Shown here in pieces: positions 6,844 through 14,723 of a stretch of DNA of 20,651 nucleotides. The position numbers were made by a program, and so were the translations under genes. Position 1 is the first letter of the stretch. The number at the start of each line of letters is the position of its first letter. A model generated the notes under the pieces. That model was not told the DNA's origin. It did no database searches and worked only from the letters and a program-made list of their open reading frames with translations. This DNA is from Chloroflexota bacterium. Its GTDB lineage: Bacteria; Chloroflexota; Anaerolineae; Anaerolineales; UBA4823. The DNA is taken from the NCBI GenBank assembly GCA_012798185.1, contig JAAZNS010000131.1, positions 1 through 20,651 on the forward strand. Direction: 5' to 3'.

Positions 6844-7731
6844 GTGAACAAAGGTATCTGGTATGGCATCAGCGCCTACGTGATGTGGGGTCTTTTTCCG
6901 GTGTACTGGAAATGGCTGCATAAAGTCCCGGCATTGCAGCTGATTTGTCACCGGATCTTGTGGTCTTGCCTCATTTTGATTGGATTCATCGTTCTCACCC
7001 GTCAGATCAAGGCATTCCGTGAAAACGCACTGCAGTCGTCCATTCTGCCGATTTATATCATTGCCGCGCTGCTGATCGGCGTCAACTGGACAATTTATAT
7101 ATGGGGGGTAAATTCCGGCTATATTATCGAGACCAGCCTGGGGTATTTTATCAATCCTCTGATCAGCATTCTGCTGGGGGTCATCTTCTTGCGGGAACGC
7201 CTGCGCCTGTGGCAGTGGATTCCCATTGGGCTGGCGGCGCTGGGTGTGCTCTATCTCGCCTTCGCTTATGGGCGTCTGCCTTGGATTGCACTAACATTAG
7301 CATCCACTTTCAGTCTCTACGGGCTGGTCAAAAAAACTGCCCCGCTCAATGCTCTCTACGGCTTGACCCTCGAGACAGGGCTTCTCTCCCTGCCAGCATT
7401 ACTATACCTGCTTTATGTGGAAAACATCGATCAAGGCGCATTCCTGCATTTGGGAACAATACCCGATATCTTGATGATTGGCGCAGGACTGATGACCACT
7501 GTGCCGCTGTTGTGTTTTTCATCCGCAGTACAGCTTACACCGCTCACGCTGATGGGTATTCTACAGTATATTTCTCCAACCCTGCAATTCCTGCTTGGCG
7601 TACTGGTCTATCGAGAATCGTTTACCGGCGCCCAGCTGATTGGGTTTTGCATCGTTTGGGCAGCGCTGATTATTCTTGGCGTTGAGGGAATGTTTGCCCA
7701 CCGCAGGCAGAATACCAAGAGTGCGGTGTAA
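6844..7731 (+). CDS. rarD: RarD-type EamA-family permease
   Basis: The 295-residue protein is an inner-membrane transporter of the drug/metabolite superfamily with about ten membrane helices. It opens with MNKGIWYGISAYVMWGLFPVYWKWL, a characteristic RarD start. Further RarD-like stretches are ICHRILWSC, GVNWTIYIWGVNSGYIIETSLGYFINPL, and near the C-terminus LTLMGILQYISPTLQFLLGV followed by ESFT. The start is GTG, six bases after GGAG (6834-6837). RarD proteins were named in connection with chloramphenicol sensitivity, but the transported substrate is not established. It is complete and sits convergent to the CAP/LysM gene, with 43 bp between the stops. Confidence 0.9.
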   Translation: MNKGIWYGISAYVMWGLFPVYWKWLHKVPALQLICHRILWSCLILIGFIVLTRQIKAFRENALQSSILPIYIIAALLIGVNWTIYIWGVNSGYIIETSLGYFINPLISILLGVIFLRERLRLWQWIPIGLAALGVLYLAFAYGRLPWIALTLASTFSLYGLVKKTAPLNALYGLTLETGLLSLPALLYLLYVENIDQGAFLHLGTIPDILMIGAGLMTTVPLLCFSSAVQLTPLTLMGILQYISPTLQFLLGVLVYRESFTGAQLIGFCIVWAALIILGVEGMFAHRRQNTKSAV

Positions 7732-7774
7732 TTGCAAGTTAGATCGCTTGTTAACAAGAATCGAAATAGGTCGT

Positions 7775-8830
7775 TTACTTCTTCCTGGGGAGCAAGAATA
7801 GCGCAGCAACCATTCCTAATCCCAATAATGCAGCAACGATTCCAATCCGCCAGCCGACGGGAACAAAACCCACTGGAACGCTTTCACTTAAAACCGCAAG
7901 GGATGGCTGCACCATTACCGTGGACGATGCGGTTGGCAGGACGGTTGGCGGCGCTGGCGTATCTGTCTGAACTAAAAGAGACAGAGCAGTGGTTGCTGTG
8001 CTGGTTGCAGGAGGAGGTTGTGTTGCGCCCCGTTGAACTAGCAGCACCTGCCCTTCGTAAACCGTATTCTCCTCGCCAAGGTTATTCCAAGCGCGGAGCT
8101 GATCGATCGTGGTGTGATAGGCAATGGCAATGCTCCACAGCGATTGACCATATTGTATCTTGTGGTATACGTCACCGTCGGGGCGAGCAGTGCTCAGCAC
8201 GACTGGTTTGATATATTGCAGCGGCATAAACCCTTTCGTCTCACCGGTGGAAGAGCATGCCTGCGTGAGAATAAGAGATGCGTTCGATTGCATTTTCCCA
8301 CTGGCGGTTTGTAAAGCGGTGATAAGGACAATGTATATATCATCCGTCACGGCAATACCCACACCGATATCACTGCGATCGGGGGAAAGCATGGTATTGG
8401 TGTGCATCGCATCCCCTTTCCAGGCATTGATGGCGCTCTTGACGGTCTTTGCTGCGATCCAGTTTTCCGAGCGGTAACCATCCTGCGTCAGATCCCCCGC
8501 CAGAGGGTAACCCAGGGAAATAAGCCATTGACCGAGGGTGAGACCGGGCGGACGCCAGTGCCCGGCGCTGCCGCTGGCAACGCCATCCGCTTCGATTTGC
8601 GCCACTTTCATCAACACCGGGTGCACGCTCAATGTGTTGAGCCCGTTTTGCTCCCGCAAATTATTGACTGCTTCGATCACCTCCGCTGGGGTTGGGATGT
8701 CGTCTTCGGCAGATTGCCTGGCTAAAGCGTTGCCGGGAGGATCTAAACACAGGAAATAAAACACAAGCGCCAAAGAAATTGCCCGAATGATCCATGCAGC
8801 GAAATCACTGTGCATTTTATTGGGATACAT
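7775..8830 (-). CDS. Secreted CAP (SCP-like) protein with LysM repeat and C-terminal membrane anchor
   Basis: With the ATG at 8830 the protein has 351 residues. It has a hydrophobic signal segment (about 12-36, cleavage likely after NALA) and a CAP domain (about 48-170: VNNLREQNG, GHWRP, MHTNTMLSPDRSDIGVGIA). One LysM repeat follows (about 222-268: YHKIQYGQSLWSIAIAYHTTIDQLRAWNN), then a Pro/Thr-rich linker and a final membrane helix (about 323-347) ending in LLPRKK. This layout suggests a cell-surface protein anchored in the membrane and binding envelope glycans through LysM. CAP domains are of uncertain function in bacteria. A consensus promoter overlaps the in-frame TTG at 8866, which therefore cannot be the start. 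Transcription would begin at or next to the ATG at 8830, and no Shine-Dalgarno site precedes it. The ATG at 8815 is the alternative. Confidence 0.8.
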   Translation of the reverse strand: MYPNKMHSDFAAWIIRAISLALVFYFLCLDPPGNALARQSAEDDIPTPAEVIEAVNNLREQNGLNTLSVHPVLMKVAQIEADGVASGSAGHWRPPGLTLGQWLISLGYPLAGDLTQDGYRSENWIAAKTVKSAINAWKGDAMHTNTMLSPDRSDIGVGIAVTDDIYIVLITALQTASGKMQSNASLILTQACSSTGETKGFMPLQYIKPVVLSTARPDGDVYHKIQYGQSLWSIAIAYHTTIDQLRAWNNLGEENTVYEGQVLLVQRGATQPPPATSTATTALSLLVQTDTPAPPTVLPTASSTVMVQPSLAVLSESVPVGFVPVGWRIGIVAALLGLGMVAALFLLPRKK

Positions 8831-8836
8831 GTCGTG

Positions 8837-8866
8837 ATTATAGATGCTAGACCTGAAAGTGGTCAA
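8837..8866 (-). promoter_or_regulatory. Near-consensus promoter of the CAP/LysM gene
   Basis: On the minus strand TTGACC (8866-8861) and a perfect TATAAT (8842-8837) are separated by 18 bases. The predicted start of transcription is about 8830-8831, which coincides with the ATG at 8830. The mRNA would thus be leaderless or have a leader of about 15 bases if the ATG at 8815 is used. Confidence 0.65.
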
Positions 8867-9051
8867 GCTGGTTATGTGATGCTATTGGGTGTTCAGGGAA
8901 AAAGATAACGTCACGAAAATCGCGGCTATGGGCTTACTTATCACACATGGTTTCTCCCGCCATACTTATGGAAAAATATACCCCGGATATTATGTCAATG
9001 CTAAAGTCAGGCGTTTTACCAGTAAGTTAAGATTAAAACTCAAAACTTGCC

Positions 9052-9531
9052 TTAGCTTACCGCTTTCTTCACTAACATCGCGATTTTTGCTTCTTCGGCG
9101 GCAGTCAACGCTTTTAGCGCAAAGGCGACCGGCCACATTGCACCTTCGTCGAGGTTGGCTGTATCGCTGAAGCCCAACGTTGCGTACCTTGTCTTGAATT
9201 TCTGCGCGCTTTGGAAGAAACAAACAATCTTGCCGTCCAAAGCATAAGCAGGCATCCCATACCAGGTTTTCGGTGATAGGGCTGGTGCGCTGTCTTTAAT
9301 GAGTGTATGGAGCCGCATTGCCATACTGTGCTCGGGTTCCAGCATCTCGGCGATTTTTTCGAGCACAGCCTTTTCCCCAGCTGCTTTGTCTTTATTGAGG
9401 CGAGCTTCCGCTTTCAGTTCTTGGGCGCGCTCCTTCATCGCGGCGCGTTCCTCGTCCGAGAATCCCCCAGATTTGTCGTCGGTTGGGGGAGTATTTTGGG
9501 CGTATTTTTGTGTTTCCTTCTTGGGGTTCAT
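9052..9531 (-). CDS. DUF1801 / YdhG-like small protein
   Basis: The 159-residue soluble protein has an acidic/lysine-rich N-terminal helix region (GFSDEERAAMKERAQELKAEARLNKDKAAGE). A DUF1801-like core follows, with LSPKTWYGMPAYALDGKIVCFFQSAQKFKTRYATLGF, and it ends AAEEAKIAMLVKKAV. Proteins of this type are common and uncharacterised; they share the fold of YjbR/CyaY-like proteins, sometimes labelled iron chaperones without proof. An ideal GGAGGT ribosome site precedes the ATG at 9531. It appears as an isolated gene: the CAP/LysM gene has its own promoter about 190 bases further on. The family call is good, the function unknown. Confidence 0.78.
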   Translation of the reverse strand: MNPKKETQKYAQNTPPTDDKSGGFSDEERAAMKERAQELKAEARLNKDKAAGEKAVLEKIAEMLEPEHSMAMRLHTLIKDSAPALSPKTWYGMPAYALDGKIVCFFQSAQKFKTRYATLGFSDTANLDEGAMWPVAFALKALTAAEEAKIAMLVKKAVS

Positions 9532-9861
9532 AGAAACCTCCGTAATTAAGCGGGGTTATCATTGAAACTAGTTTTTCAGTTACCCAAATGGGCGGGAAAG
9601 ATATTTTATAACATCATTATTGGTGTTACTAGACCTATTTTATCATATTATACACTACACAAAAAAATTTTTTAAATTTCTTCCTAAGGTCCACTCTTCA
9701 GGTTATTACACGGTTATAACCGATGGCTTGTACAACTCTGTGTACATTTGCTAATTTCCATCCTATTTCGATTTTTAAGGGGATTTCGCTCGTCAGAGTT
9801 GGTGAGGAACTAGAAACAAAACAGGCTGTTTCGACAAGGGCGAAATGAATACTAATGAGGA

Positions 9862-9897
9862 CCCCACCCTCGCTCCCTCCCCGTTCACGGGGAGGAA
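9862..9897. repeat. GC-rich intergenic hairpin repeat, copy 1
   Basis: CCTCCCCG (9876-9883) and CGGGGAGG (9888-9895) form a perfect 8-bp stem with a TTCA loop, preceded by CCCCACCCTCGCT. A related sequence in the opposite orientation occurs at 19530-19562. Confidence 0.6.
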
Positions 9898-9906
9898 TAC
9901 GATACG

Positions 9907-10020
9907 GGGGCTGTTTTAAAAGTAAGCTGTCACCCTGAGCGAAGCGAAGGGTCTATTCATTACATAAATGGGATGTTTCGCTTCGCTCAATATGACAAAA
10001 TCGACTTTTAGTACAGCCCC
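9907..10020 (+). mobile_element. 114-bp palindromic MITE-like element, copy 1
   Basis: The element begins GGGGCTGTTTTAAAAGT and ends ACTTTTAGTACAGCCCC, giving 17-bp terminal inverted repeats with two mismatches. Inside, GAGCGAAGCGAA is matched by TTCGCTTCGCTC, so the whole element can fold into one long hairpin. There is no open frame. Its reverse complement reappears at 19734-19847 with 109 of 114 positions identical, and the match stops exactly at the GGGG/CCCC ends. I see no clear target-site duplication. It lies 35 bases beyond the livM-like stop and could also terminate that transcript. Confidence 0.75.
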
Positions 10021-10055
10021 TTAAATAAGGTCATTCTCCCCACCTTCGTCTAAAC

Positions 10056-11024
10056 TTATTCCGTTACCTTTTTCCTGTTAAACAGCACTTTGATGCGTGT
10101 CCCTAGCTCTTCGACCAACTGCATAATACCCCCCGGGTAGAAGAGGATCACCCCGCAAATCAAAGCTCCCAGTAGCGTAAGACGCAAGGTGCCGGCTAAG
10201 CGCAGGAATTCGTTACCGAACACAATCACCCCAGCCCCCAGAATTGGGCCGAAGAATGTCCCGATTCCTCCCAGCTCGATCATAGCCAGCGCCAGCAGGA
10301 ACGGCTCAATCGAAAGGGTCGTAGGCGAGATGTCTCCCAGGCTGTGCACGTAAAAACCGCCGGCAATGCCAGTCATGAATGAAGAAATCGCAAATACTTT
10401 AAGGCGTTCCTGGTAGCGGTTAATACCCAGCGTGTTTGCCAGGTTTTCGGAATCGCGCATGGCAACAAAAGCCAAACCGGTCTTAGAGTGGATCACTTTA
10501 TAAAGGATCAACATGGCAATCAGGAAGAACACAAAACAGATGTAGTAAGTGTGCACTTTTTCCATACCCGGAAAAAATGGTGGGATTTCATGCAGACCCA
10601 TGCCGCCTCCGGTTATGTCACGCGTTTGAGTTAAAATAGAAGGCAGTGAATCGGCAAATATCAGTGTAAGCAGGGCAATATAAATTCCGCTCAATCGCAG
10701 CGCTGGAAATCCTAAAAACAAAGTCACCAGTAATCCCGTTACCACACCGCCAATAGGGATAGTAATAAGGGGTGATAATCCGAACCGTAAAGCGAGAATT
10801 CCCGAAGTGTATCCGCCTATTGCCAGGAAACCGATATTCCCCAATGAATTGATTCCAACATACCCGTTCAATAAATTCCAGTAAGCGGCAACCACACTCC
10901 AAATAAAGAATAATATGAATAGGTGTTTTAAATAGCTACTGGGTCCTAGGAGAGGATAAGCCGCCAGGAAAATGACGATTGCAGCCACAAAAGAAGCCTG
11001 CCAGTTCGAAATGATTTTTTTCAT
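10056..11024 (-). CDS. livM: Branched-chain amino acid/amide-type ABC permease, LivM-like
   Basis: The 322-residue integral membrane protein is one of the two permease subunits of a HAAT-family importer. Family landmarks are LLNGYVGINSLGNIGFLAIGGYTSGIL in the first third and the cytoplasmic loop VAMRDSENLANTLGINRYQERLKVFAISSFMTGIAGGFY, which is the coupling region that meets the ATPases. FGPILGAGVIVFGNE lies near the end. The ATG at 11024 is five to six bases after AAAGGAG; the longer frame to 11246 runs into livH and is not real. It is the last gene of the nine-gene minus-strand cluster and starts 11 bases after the livH-like stop, so the two permeases are surely cotranscribed. The substrate is not readable from the permease; context suggests agmatine-related compounds. 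Confidence 0.88.
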   Translation of the reverse strand: MKKIISNWQASFVAAIVIFLAAYPLLGPSSYLKHLFILFFIWSVVAAYWNLLNGYVGINSLGNIGFLAIGGYTSGILALRFGLSPLITIPIGGVVTGLLVTLFLGFPALRLSGIYIALLTLIFADSLPSILTQTRDITGGGMGLHEIPPFFPGMEKVHTYYICFVFFLIAMLILYKVIHSKTGLAFVAMRDSENLANTLGINRYQERLKVFAISSFMTGIAGGFYVHSLGDISPTTLSIEPFLLALAMIELGGIGTFFGPILGAGVIVFGNEFLRLAGTLRLTLLGALICGVILFYPGGIMQLVEELGTRIKVLFNRKKVTE

Positions 11025-11035
11025 CGTCTTCTCCT

Positions 11036-11911
11036 TTATACCCTGCCGCCCAGAATACCTTGAGGACGGATCAAAAGCACAATCATGAATATAGCAAACC
11101 AGATCGGCCAAACCCACATAGCGCTTAGGAATAACGTAGCCAGGGCTTCGACCACCCCCAGGATCAATGCTGCATAAATCGCCCCATTGGTGCTCCCCAG
11201 CCCGCCAAAGCACACTATCACGAATCCTTTTACCATCCATTCCCACCCAATATGGGGGTTCATGTAATATTTGGTACCCAATAGGATGCCGCTAATTCCG
11301 GTGACCACAAAAGCCAACCCAAAGGTGTAACCAAATATCTTTTCGATATCGATGCCAACCACCTTGGCGCCGGGGATGGATTGAGCTACCGCCCGCATTG
11401 CCTGCCCACTCCTGGTGTGTTTAAAGAAAAGGTTCAACAAAAAGATAGCCAAGATGACAATAAAAATGATGATGATTTCATGCCAGTTTATTTGAACCAT
11501 GCCAATTCGGATATTACCTTCTTTGAAAACAGGTATGGATTTTACCCGCGGTCCAAAAATTTGAAGAATCACATTTTCCAGGAGTATTCCCAAACCAAGC
11601 ATAAATAAAACCGTGGAAATTTCCCAATTTGGCTTCTTCATTAAGGGATTCATCGTATACCGGTATAGTAAAAATCCCAGCAGGAATAAAAACACGATAG
11701 CCACCAGAATACCAAGGAGAAGTGAGGTGTCGGCAATTTTACTGTTTTGAACGAATATCCAGGCGATATATGCACCGATGAGGGCAATGACGCCATGGCC
11801 GAAATTAAAAATCCGGGATATCCCATAAATAATTGTCAAACCCAGCGCCATGGCTGCGTAGAGCGACCCGGAAATCAATCCGCTGACTAATGCATTTAAA
11901 AAGCTCTCCAT
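11036..11911 (-). CDS. livH: Branched-chain amino acid/amide-type ABC permease, LivH-like
   Basis: The 291-residue membrane protein is the partner permease of the LivM-like subunit. It opens ALVSGLISGSLYAAMALGLTIIYGISRIFNFGHGVIALIGAY, the standard LivH start. The coupling loop is RSGQAMRAVAQSIPGAKVVGIDIEKIFGYTFGLAF, and it ends LLIRPQGILGG. The ATG at 11911 follows a GGAGGA ribosome site. It begins 12 bases after the livF-like stop and ends 11 bases before livM, a tight operon. All expected transmembrane blocks are present and the length is normal for the family. Confidence 0.9.
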   Translation of the reverse strand: MESFLNALVSGLISGSLYAAMALGLTIIYGISRIFNFGHGVIALIGAYIAWIFVQNSKIADTSLLLGILVAIVFLFLLGFLLYRYTMNPLMKKPNWEISTVLFMLGLGILLENVILQIFGPRVKSIPVFKEGNIRIGMVQINWHEIIIIFIVILAIFLLNLFFKHTRSGQAMRAVAQSIPGAKVVGIDIEKIFGYTFGLAFVVTGISGILLGTKYYMNPHIGWEWMVKGFVIVCFGGLGSTNGAIYAALILGVVEALATLFLSAMWVWPIWFAIFMIVLLIRPQGILGGRV

Positions 11912-11923
11912 GGAATCCTCCGG

Positions 11924-12622
11924 TTAAAAATAAGCTTTCTCAATTTCGTTGATATCAACTTCTGCAGACGGCTTTTCGAAAAGGATCTCCCCTTTTTTAA
12001 TCATGTAGATACGGTTAGCCATACTCAGAGCATCTCGAATTTCTTGTTCCACGATCAACAAAGTGATCCCTTTTTCGCGATTGATTTTTGCCAGCGCTTC
12101 GAACACCGAGCTTCTCAAACTTGGGGATAAACCAATGGATGGTTCGTCGACCATCAATAACGAAGGCTCACTCATTAATCCCCGGGCTACTGCTACCATC
12201 CGGCTTTCACCGCCGCTGAGCGTAGAGCAAAGTTGATTCTTGCGCTCGAAGAGTCGGGGAAAAATCTCGAATACGAATTCAAGATTTTGGGGAATTGAAT
12301 GGCGGGCACGTTTGTTATAAGCTCCCAGGTTGAGATTTTCCATCACGGTCATATCGCCAAACAGATCTCTCGCTTCAGGAATGTATGCAATGCCAAGTTC
12401 GACAATTCTATGCGATGGGTAGGCAGTAATATTCTCACCATTAAACAGAATTGTGCCGCTTTTGGGATGCTGTAAGCCACATAAAATCTTTAGCAGGGTG
12501 CTTTTTCCATGCCCATTGGGTCCAAATAAAGCCACCACTTCTCCCTGATCAATTCTCAAGGACAGGTTTTTGATGACATGTAAATCGGCATAGTATCCAT
12601 TGATCGAATCAACTTTCAGCAT
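11924..12622 (-). CDS. livF: HAAT ABC transporter ATPase, LivF-like
   Basis: The 232-residue ATPase carries complete motifs: Walker A GPNGHGKS (34-41), signature LSGGE (135-139), Walker B LLMVDEP (155-161) and a switch region LLIVEQ. The IPEARDLFGDMTVMENL stretch after the Q-loop is typical of LivF. The longer frame to 12718 was rejected because a strong AAGGAGGAG site lies four bases before the ATG at 12622. Its start overlaps the end of the livG-like gene by 14 bases, so translation is probably coupled. It provides the intact signature motif of the heterodimer, which matters because the LivG-like partner has lost its own. Confidence 0.9.
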   Translation of the reverse strand: MLKVDSINGYYADLHVIKNLSLRIDQGEVVALFGPNGHGKSTLLKILCGLQHPKSGTILFNGENITAYPSHRIVELGIAYIPEARDLFGDMTVMENLNLGAYNKRARHSIPQNLEFVFEIFPRLFERKNQLCSTLSGGESRMVAVARGLMSEPSLLMVDEPSIGLSPSLRSSVFEALAKINREKGITLLIVEQEIRDALSMANRIYMIKKGEILFEKPSAEVDINEIEKAYF

Positions 12623-13334
12623 GGAACTCCTCCTTATGCGCAGCGCCGATGTAGACTTCAACCACTTTTCTATCCTGCGTGACCTCACTGGATGGTCCAA
12701 GATAAAGCAGAGAGCCATTGCTAAGGATCAACATCCTTTCGGTAAGACCGATAAGGATATCCAATAGGTGTTCGATGATGACAATCGTTACACCCCATTC
12801 TTTGTTTATCCTCTGTAAAACTTCGATAAAGCGGTTGATCTCAACGATCGAAAAGCCAGCCATAGGTTCATCCAGCATCAGCAGTTGACAATTGGTAGCC
12901 AATACAGCACCTAACATAGTCAGTTTTGTGGAATACAGGTCAAGATTTCTGGCGGGTAAAGCCGATAATTGCGAAATATTTAAAAATTCCAAAATCTCTT
13001 CCGGAGGACGTGTCTTATATCCGCCAAAAGTCGAACCGACTTTGATATTGTCATATACGGATAACGTATGAAACGTGGTAGGGATTTGAAAAGTTCTTCC
13101 AATCCCCAGCTGGCATATCTGGTATGGTTTTTTACCGGTAATATCATTACCACAGAAAAAAACTTTTCCTGAGGTTGGAGCATAGTTTCCGGTGATAACA
13201 TTGAATAAAGTTGATTTTCCAGCCCCATTGGGTCCTGCAATACCAAATACTTCCCCTTTATCCACCGAAAAACTGACATTGGATAAAGCGGCAAGTTTCC
13301 CAAACGATCGCGACAATTCCCTGGTCTCCAGCAT
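12609..13334 (-). CDS. livG: HAAT ABC transporter ATPase, LivG-like, with degenerate signature motif
   Basis: The 241-residue ATPase has Walker A GPNGAGKS (34-41), a Q-loop in RTFQIPTTF (Gln83), Walker B LLMLDEP (151-157) and the switch His in IVIIEHLLD (His189). The LSGGQ/LSYGQ signature expected before Walker B is replaced by LDLYSTKLTMLGAVLAT (about 131-147), with no Gly-Gly. Some HAAT ATPases are known to carry a K-R-L-E-type segment here instead of LSGGQ, so this may be a subfamily trait, but the version here is further degenerated. The ATG at 13334 follows AGAGGTG. A 12-bp hairpin separates it from the upstream binding-protein gene, and its 3' end overlaps livF. Confidence 0.85.
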   Translation of the reverse strand: MLETRELSRSFGKLAALSNVSFSVDKGEVFGIAGPNGAGKSTLFNVITGNYAPTSGKVFFCGNDITGKKPYQICQLGIGRTFQIPTTFHTLSVYDNIKVGSTFGGYKTRPPEEILEFLNISQLSALPARNLDLYSTKLTMLGAVLATNCQLLMLDEPMAGFSIVEINRFIEVLQRINKEWGVTIVIIEHLLDILIGLTERMLILSNGSLLYLGPSSEVTQDRKVVEVYIGAAHKEEFHAES

Positions 13335-13360
13335 TGTTCACCTCTTTACATTTATAGAGC

Positions 13361-13391
13361 GGTAAGTGGACGATCATCGCGTCCACTTACC
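13361..13391 (-). promoter_or_regulatory. Intercistronic hairpin between binding-protein and ATPase genes
   Basis: GGTAAGTGGACG (13361-13372) and CGTCCACTTACC (13380-13391) form a perfect 12-bp stem with a 7-base loop, and no U-run follows on the minus strand. Hairpins at this place commonly protect the upstream binding-protein mRNA and reduce expression of the downstream transporter genes, so the binding protein is made in excess. That role is inferred from position. Confidence 0.6.
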
Positions 13392-13406
13392 TTATTTTGA
13401 TCAGAA

Positions 13407-14642
13407 TTATTTAATCCAGGGGGGTAATTGGTAATCGCCTTGTTTATGAGCTGCTGGACCCATAATGACGTGTTTTCCATCTTGCACCTGGTACCAGAGG
13501 GTTGGGATAAATTCATCACCAAACTTGGCTTGCTGGTCTTTCGGATCGAATTGATAGAACCCAGCGAAACCTTGATAGGTCATTGTACGGATGTTTTCAT
13601 TGACCTTATCGTAGCAATCGACGCAGCCGGCTTTTTCAACCGCCTGCACCCAAATTTCGAAGCCATCGCGTACACTGTAAGCGTAAGTTGACTTTGGTTC
13701 GACTTTGAATTTTTCTGTCCATCTGGCTGCATATTCTGGAGCGTCGGGAGACACTACACCAACGCTGGTGGACCAAATCACCCCATTCCCGGCTTCTCCG
13801 GCGAGGGTTAGGAATTCAGGGAAATTGGGTGTGTATTGCATATAAACCAAGCCGTTATACCCATTGGCGCCGAATTTTTCGGTAAATTGGATGATGAAGC
13901 GTGAAGCATCGGTTGGATCCAAGATCCAGAAGGTCACATATGCCGGCTGGGTTTCCTGGATTTTTGAGAGAATGGGTCCCCATTCTACAGTGCCAAACTG
14001 CACGATTTCATCAACCACAACTTCGTAGCCTTTTTCTTTAGCCAGTTCAAGGAACTTGTCAGAAGCTAAAACATTGTAGCTATAATCGGCACGGATCGCT
14101 GCCACCTTTTTATTGGGTTCGGTCCATCCCATCTGAGCCGGCACTTTGAATAAGTTTTCCGCGGCGTCATAGCCATAAGAAACTTCACTGGGGCAGTATT
14201 GGAATACGTTACCGTATTTTTCAAGATCGCTGGCAACCACATCGGTATCGGCGCTCATGGCATCGGCGTGCAGGTAGGGCATATCATACTCACCGAATAC
14301 GCGGGCATCTACGCCGGAATCGGCATACCCGGTGAGCACCAGGTCAACACCTTCGCCAGAAAGTATTTCACCAACAGCTTTGATTTTTTCTGCTTCCAGT
14401 GCACCGACATCGCCTGGAACAAGCTCGAGCTGTTTTCCGAGCAAACCGCCTTGCGCATTTTGTTCATCGATGGCCATTTGAAGCGCCATCTGAAATTGCT
14501 CGCCGTCGCTGGCATACGGCCCTGTGAGCGGCATAGGCGCGCCAATCTTAATGACATCTTTTCCGCCGCAGCCTGCCAATCCCCCGCTTAGTACGGTAAG
14601 AAGGCACGCAGCTATAATAATTTTGAGCGCAGTTTTTCTCAT
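13407..14642 (-). CDS. Lipoprotein substrate-binding protein of the HAAT importer (LivK-like)
   Basis: The 411-residue protein starts with a lipoprotein signal (MRKTALKIIIAACLL...) ending in the lipobox LAGC (Cys25). It would be lipid-anchored outside the membrane. The mature part begins IKIGAPMPLTGPYASDGEQFQMALQMAIDEQNAQGG, the usual start of type I periplasmic-binding-fold Leu/Ile/Val-binding proteins. It continues with ...PTDASRFIIQF and a C-terminal segment typical of the group. Family members bind branched-chain amino acids, amides, urea or aromatic acids; sequence alone does not tell the ligand. AGGAGA precedes the ATG. It lies upstream of all four transporter genes and downstream of the catabolic genes. 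A nickel- or sugar-type binding protein is ruled out by the N-terminal motif. Confidence 0.88.
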   Translation of the reverse strand: MRKTALKIIIAACLLTVLSGGLAGCGGKDVIKIGAPMPLTGPYASDGEQFQMALQMAIDEQNAQGGLLGKQLELVPGDVGALEAEKIKAVGEILSGEGVDLVLTGYADSGVDARVFGEYDMPYLHADAMSADTDVVASDLEKYGNVFQYCPSEVSYGYDAAENLFKVPAQMGWTEPNKKVAAIRADYSYNVLASDKFLELAKEKGYEVVVDEIVQFGTVEWGPILSKIQETQPAYVTFWILDPTDASRFIIQFTEKFGANGYNGLVYMQYTPNFPEFLTLAGEAGNGVIWSTSVGVVSPDAPEYAARWTEKFKVEPKSTYAYSVRDGFEIWVQAVEKAGCVDCYDKVNENIRTMTYQGFAGFYQFDPKDQQAKFGDEFIPTLWYQVQDGKHVIMGPAAHKQGDYQLPPWIK

Positions 14643-14713
14643 CTTGATCTCCTGTTTTATAAATTAAAAGATAAAAGGAATAGGATTACACCCAAGTTGA
14701 TATTTTCCTTGTT

Positions 14714-14720
14714 ACCTCCT
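14714..14720 (-). promoter_or_regulatory. Orphan Shine-Dalgarno-like sequence
   Basis: A perfect AGGAGGT lies four bases after the amidohydrolase stop codon, but no ATG, GTG or TTG follows at a usable distance. The binding-protein gene has its own AGGAGA much closer to its start. This may be the trace of a lost small gene, or chance. Confidence 0.3.
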
Positions 14721-14723
14721 CTT

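Larger units (their letters stand above)
9532..10055. other. Repeat-bearing intergenic boundary left of the transport cluster
   Basis: No gene is seen here. The region has an A/T-rich tract around 9600-9680, a perfect 12-bp palindrome CGGTTATAACCG (9711-9722), a GC-rich hairpin repeat (9862-9897) and the first 114-bp palindromic element (9907-10020). The last 36 bases lead to the livM-like stop codon. I saw no conventional terminator for the minus-strand cluster; the 114-bp hairpin may serve instead. Confidence 0.55.

Noticed and set aside
10056..11246. Long 396-residue version of the LivM-like protein
   Set aside because: Its first 74 residues lie within the LivH coding sequence in another frame; a strong ribosome site precedes the ATG at 11024.
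11924..12718. 264-residue version of the LivF-like ATPase
   Set aside because: The extra N-terminus is the livG-like gene read out of frame; AAGGAGGAG directly before 12622 marks the real start.
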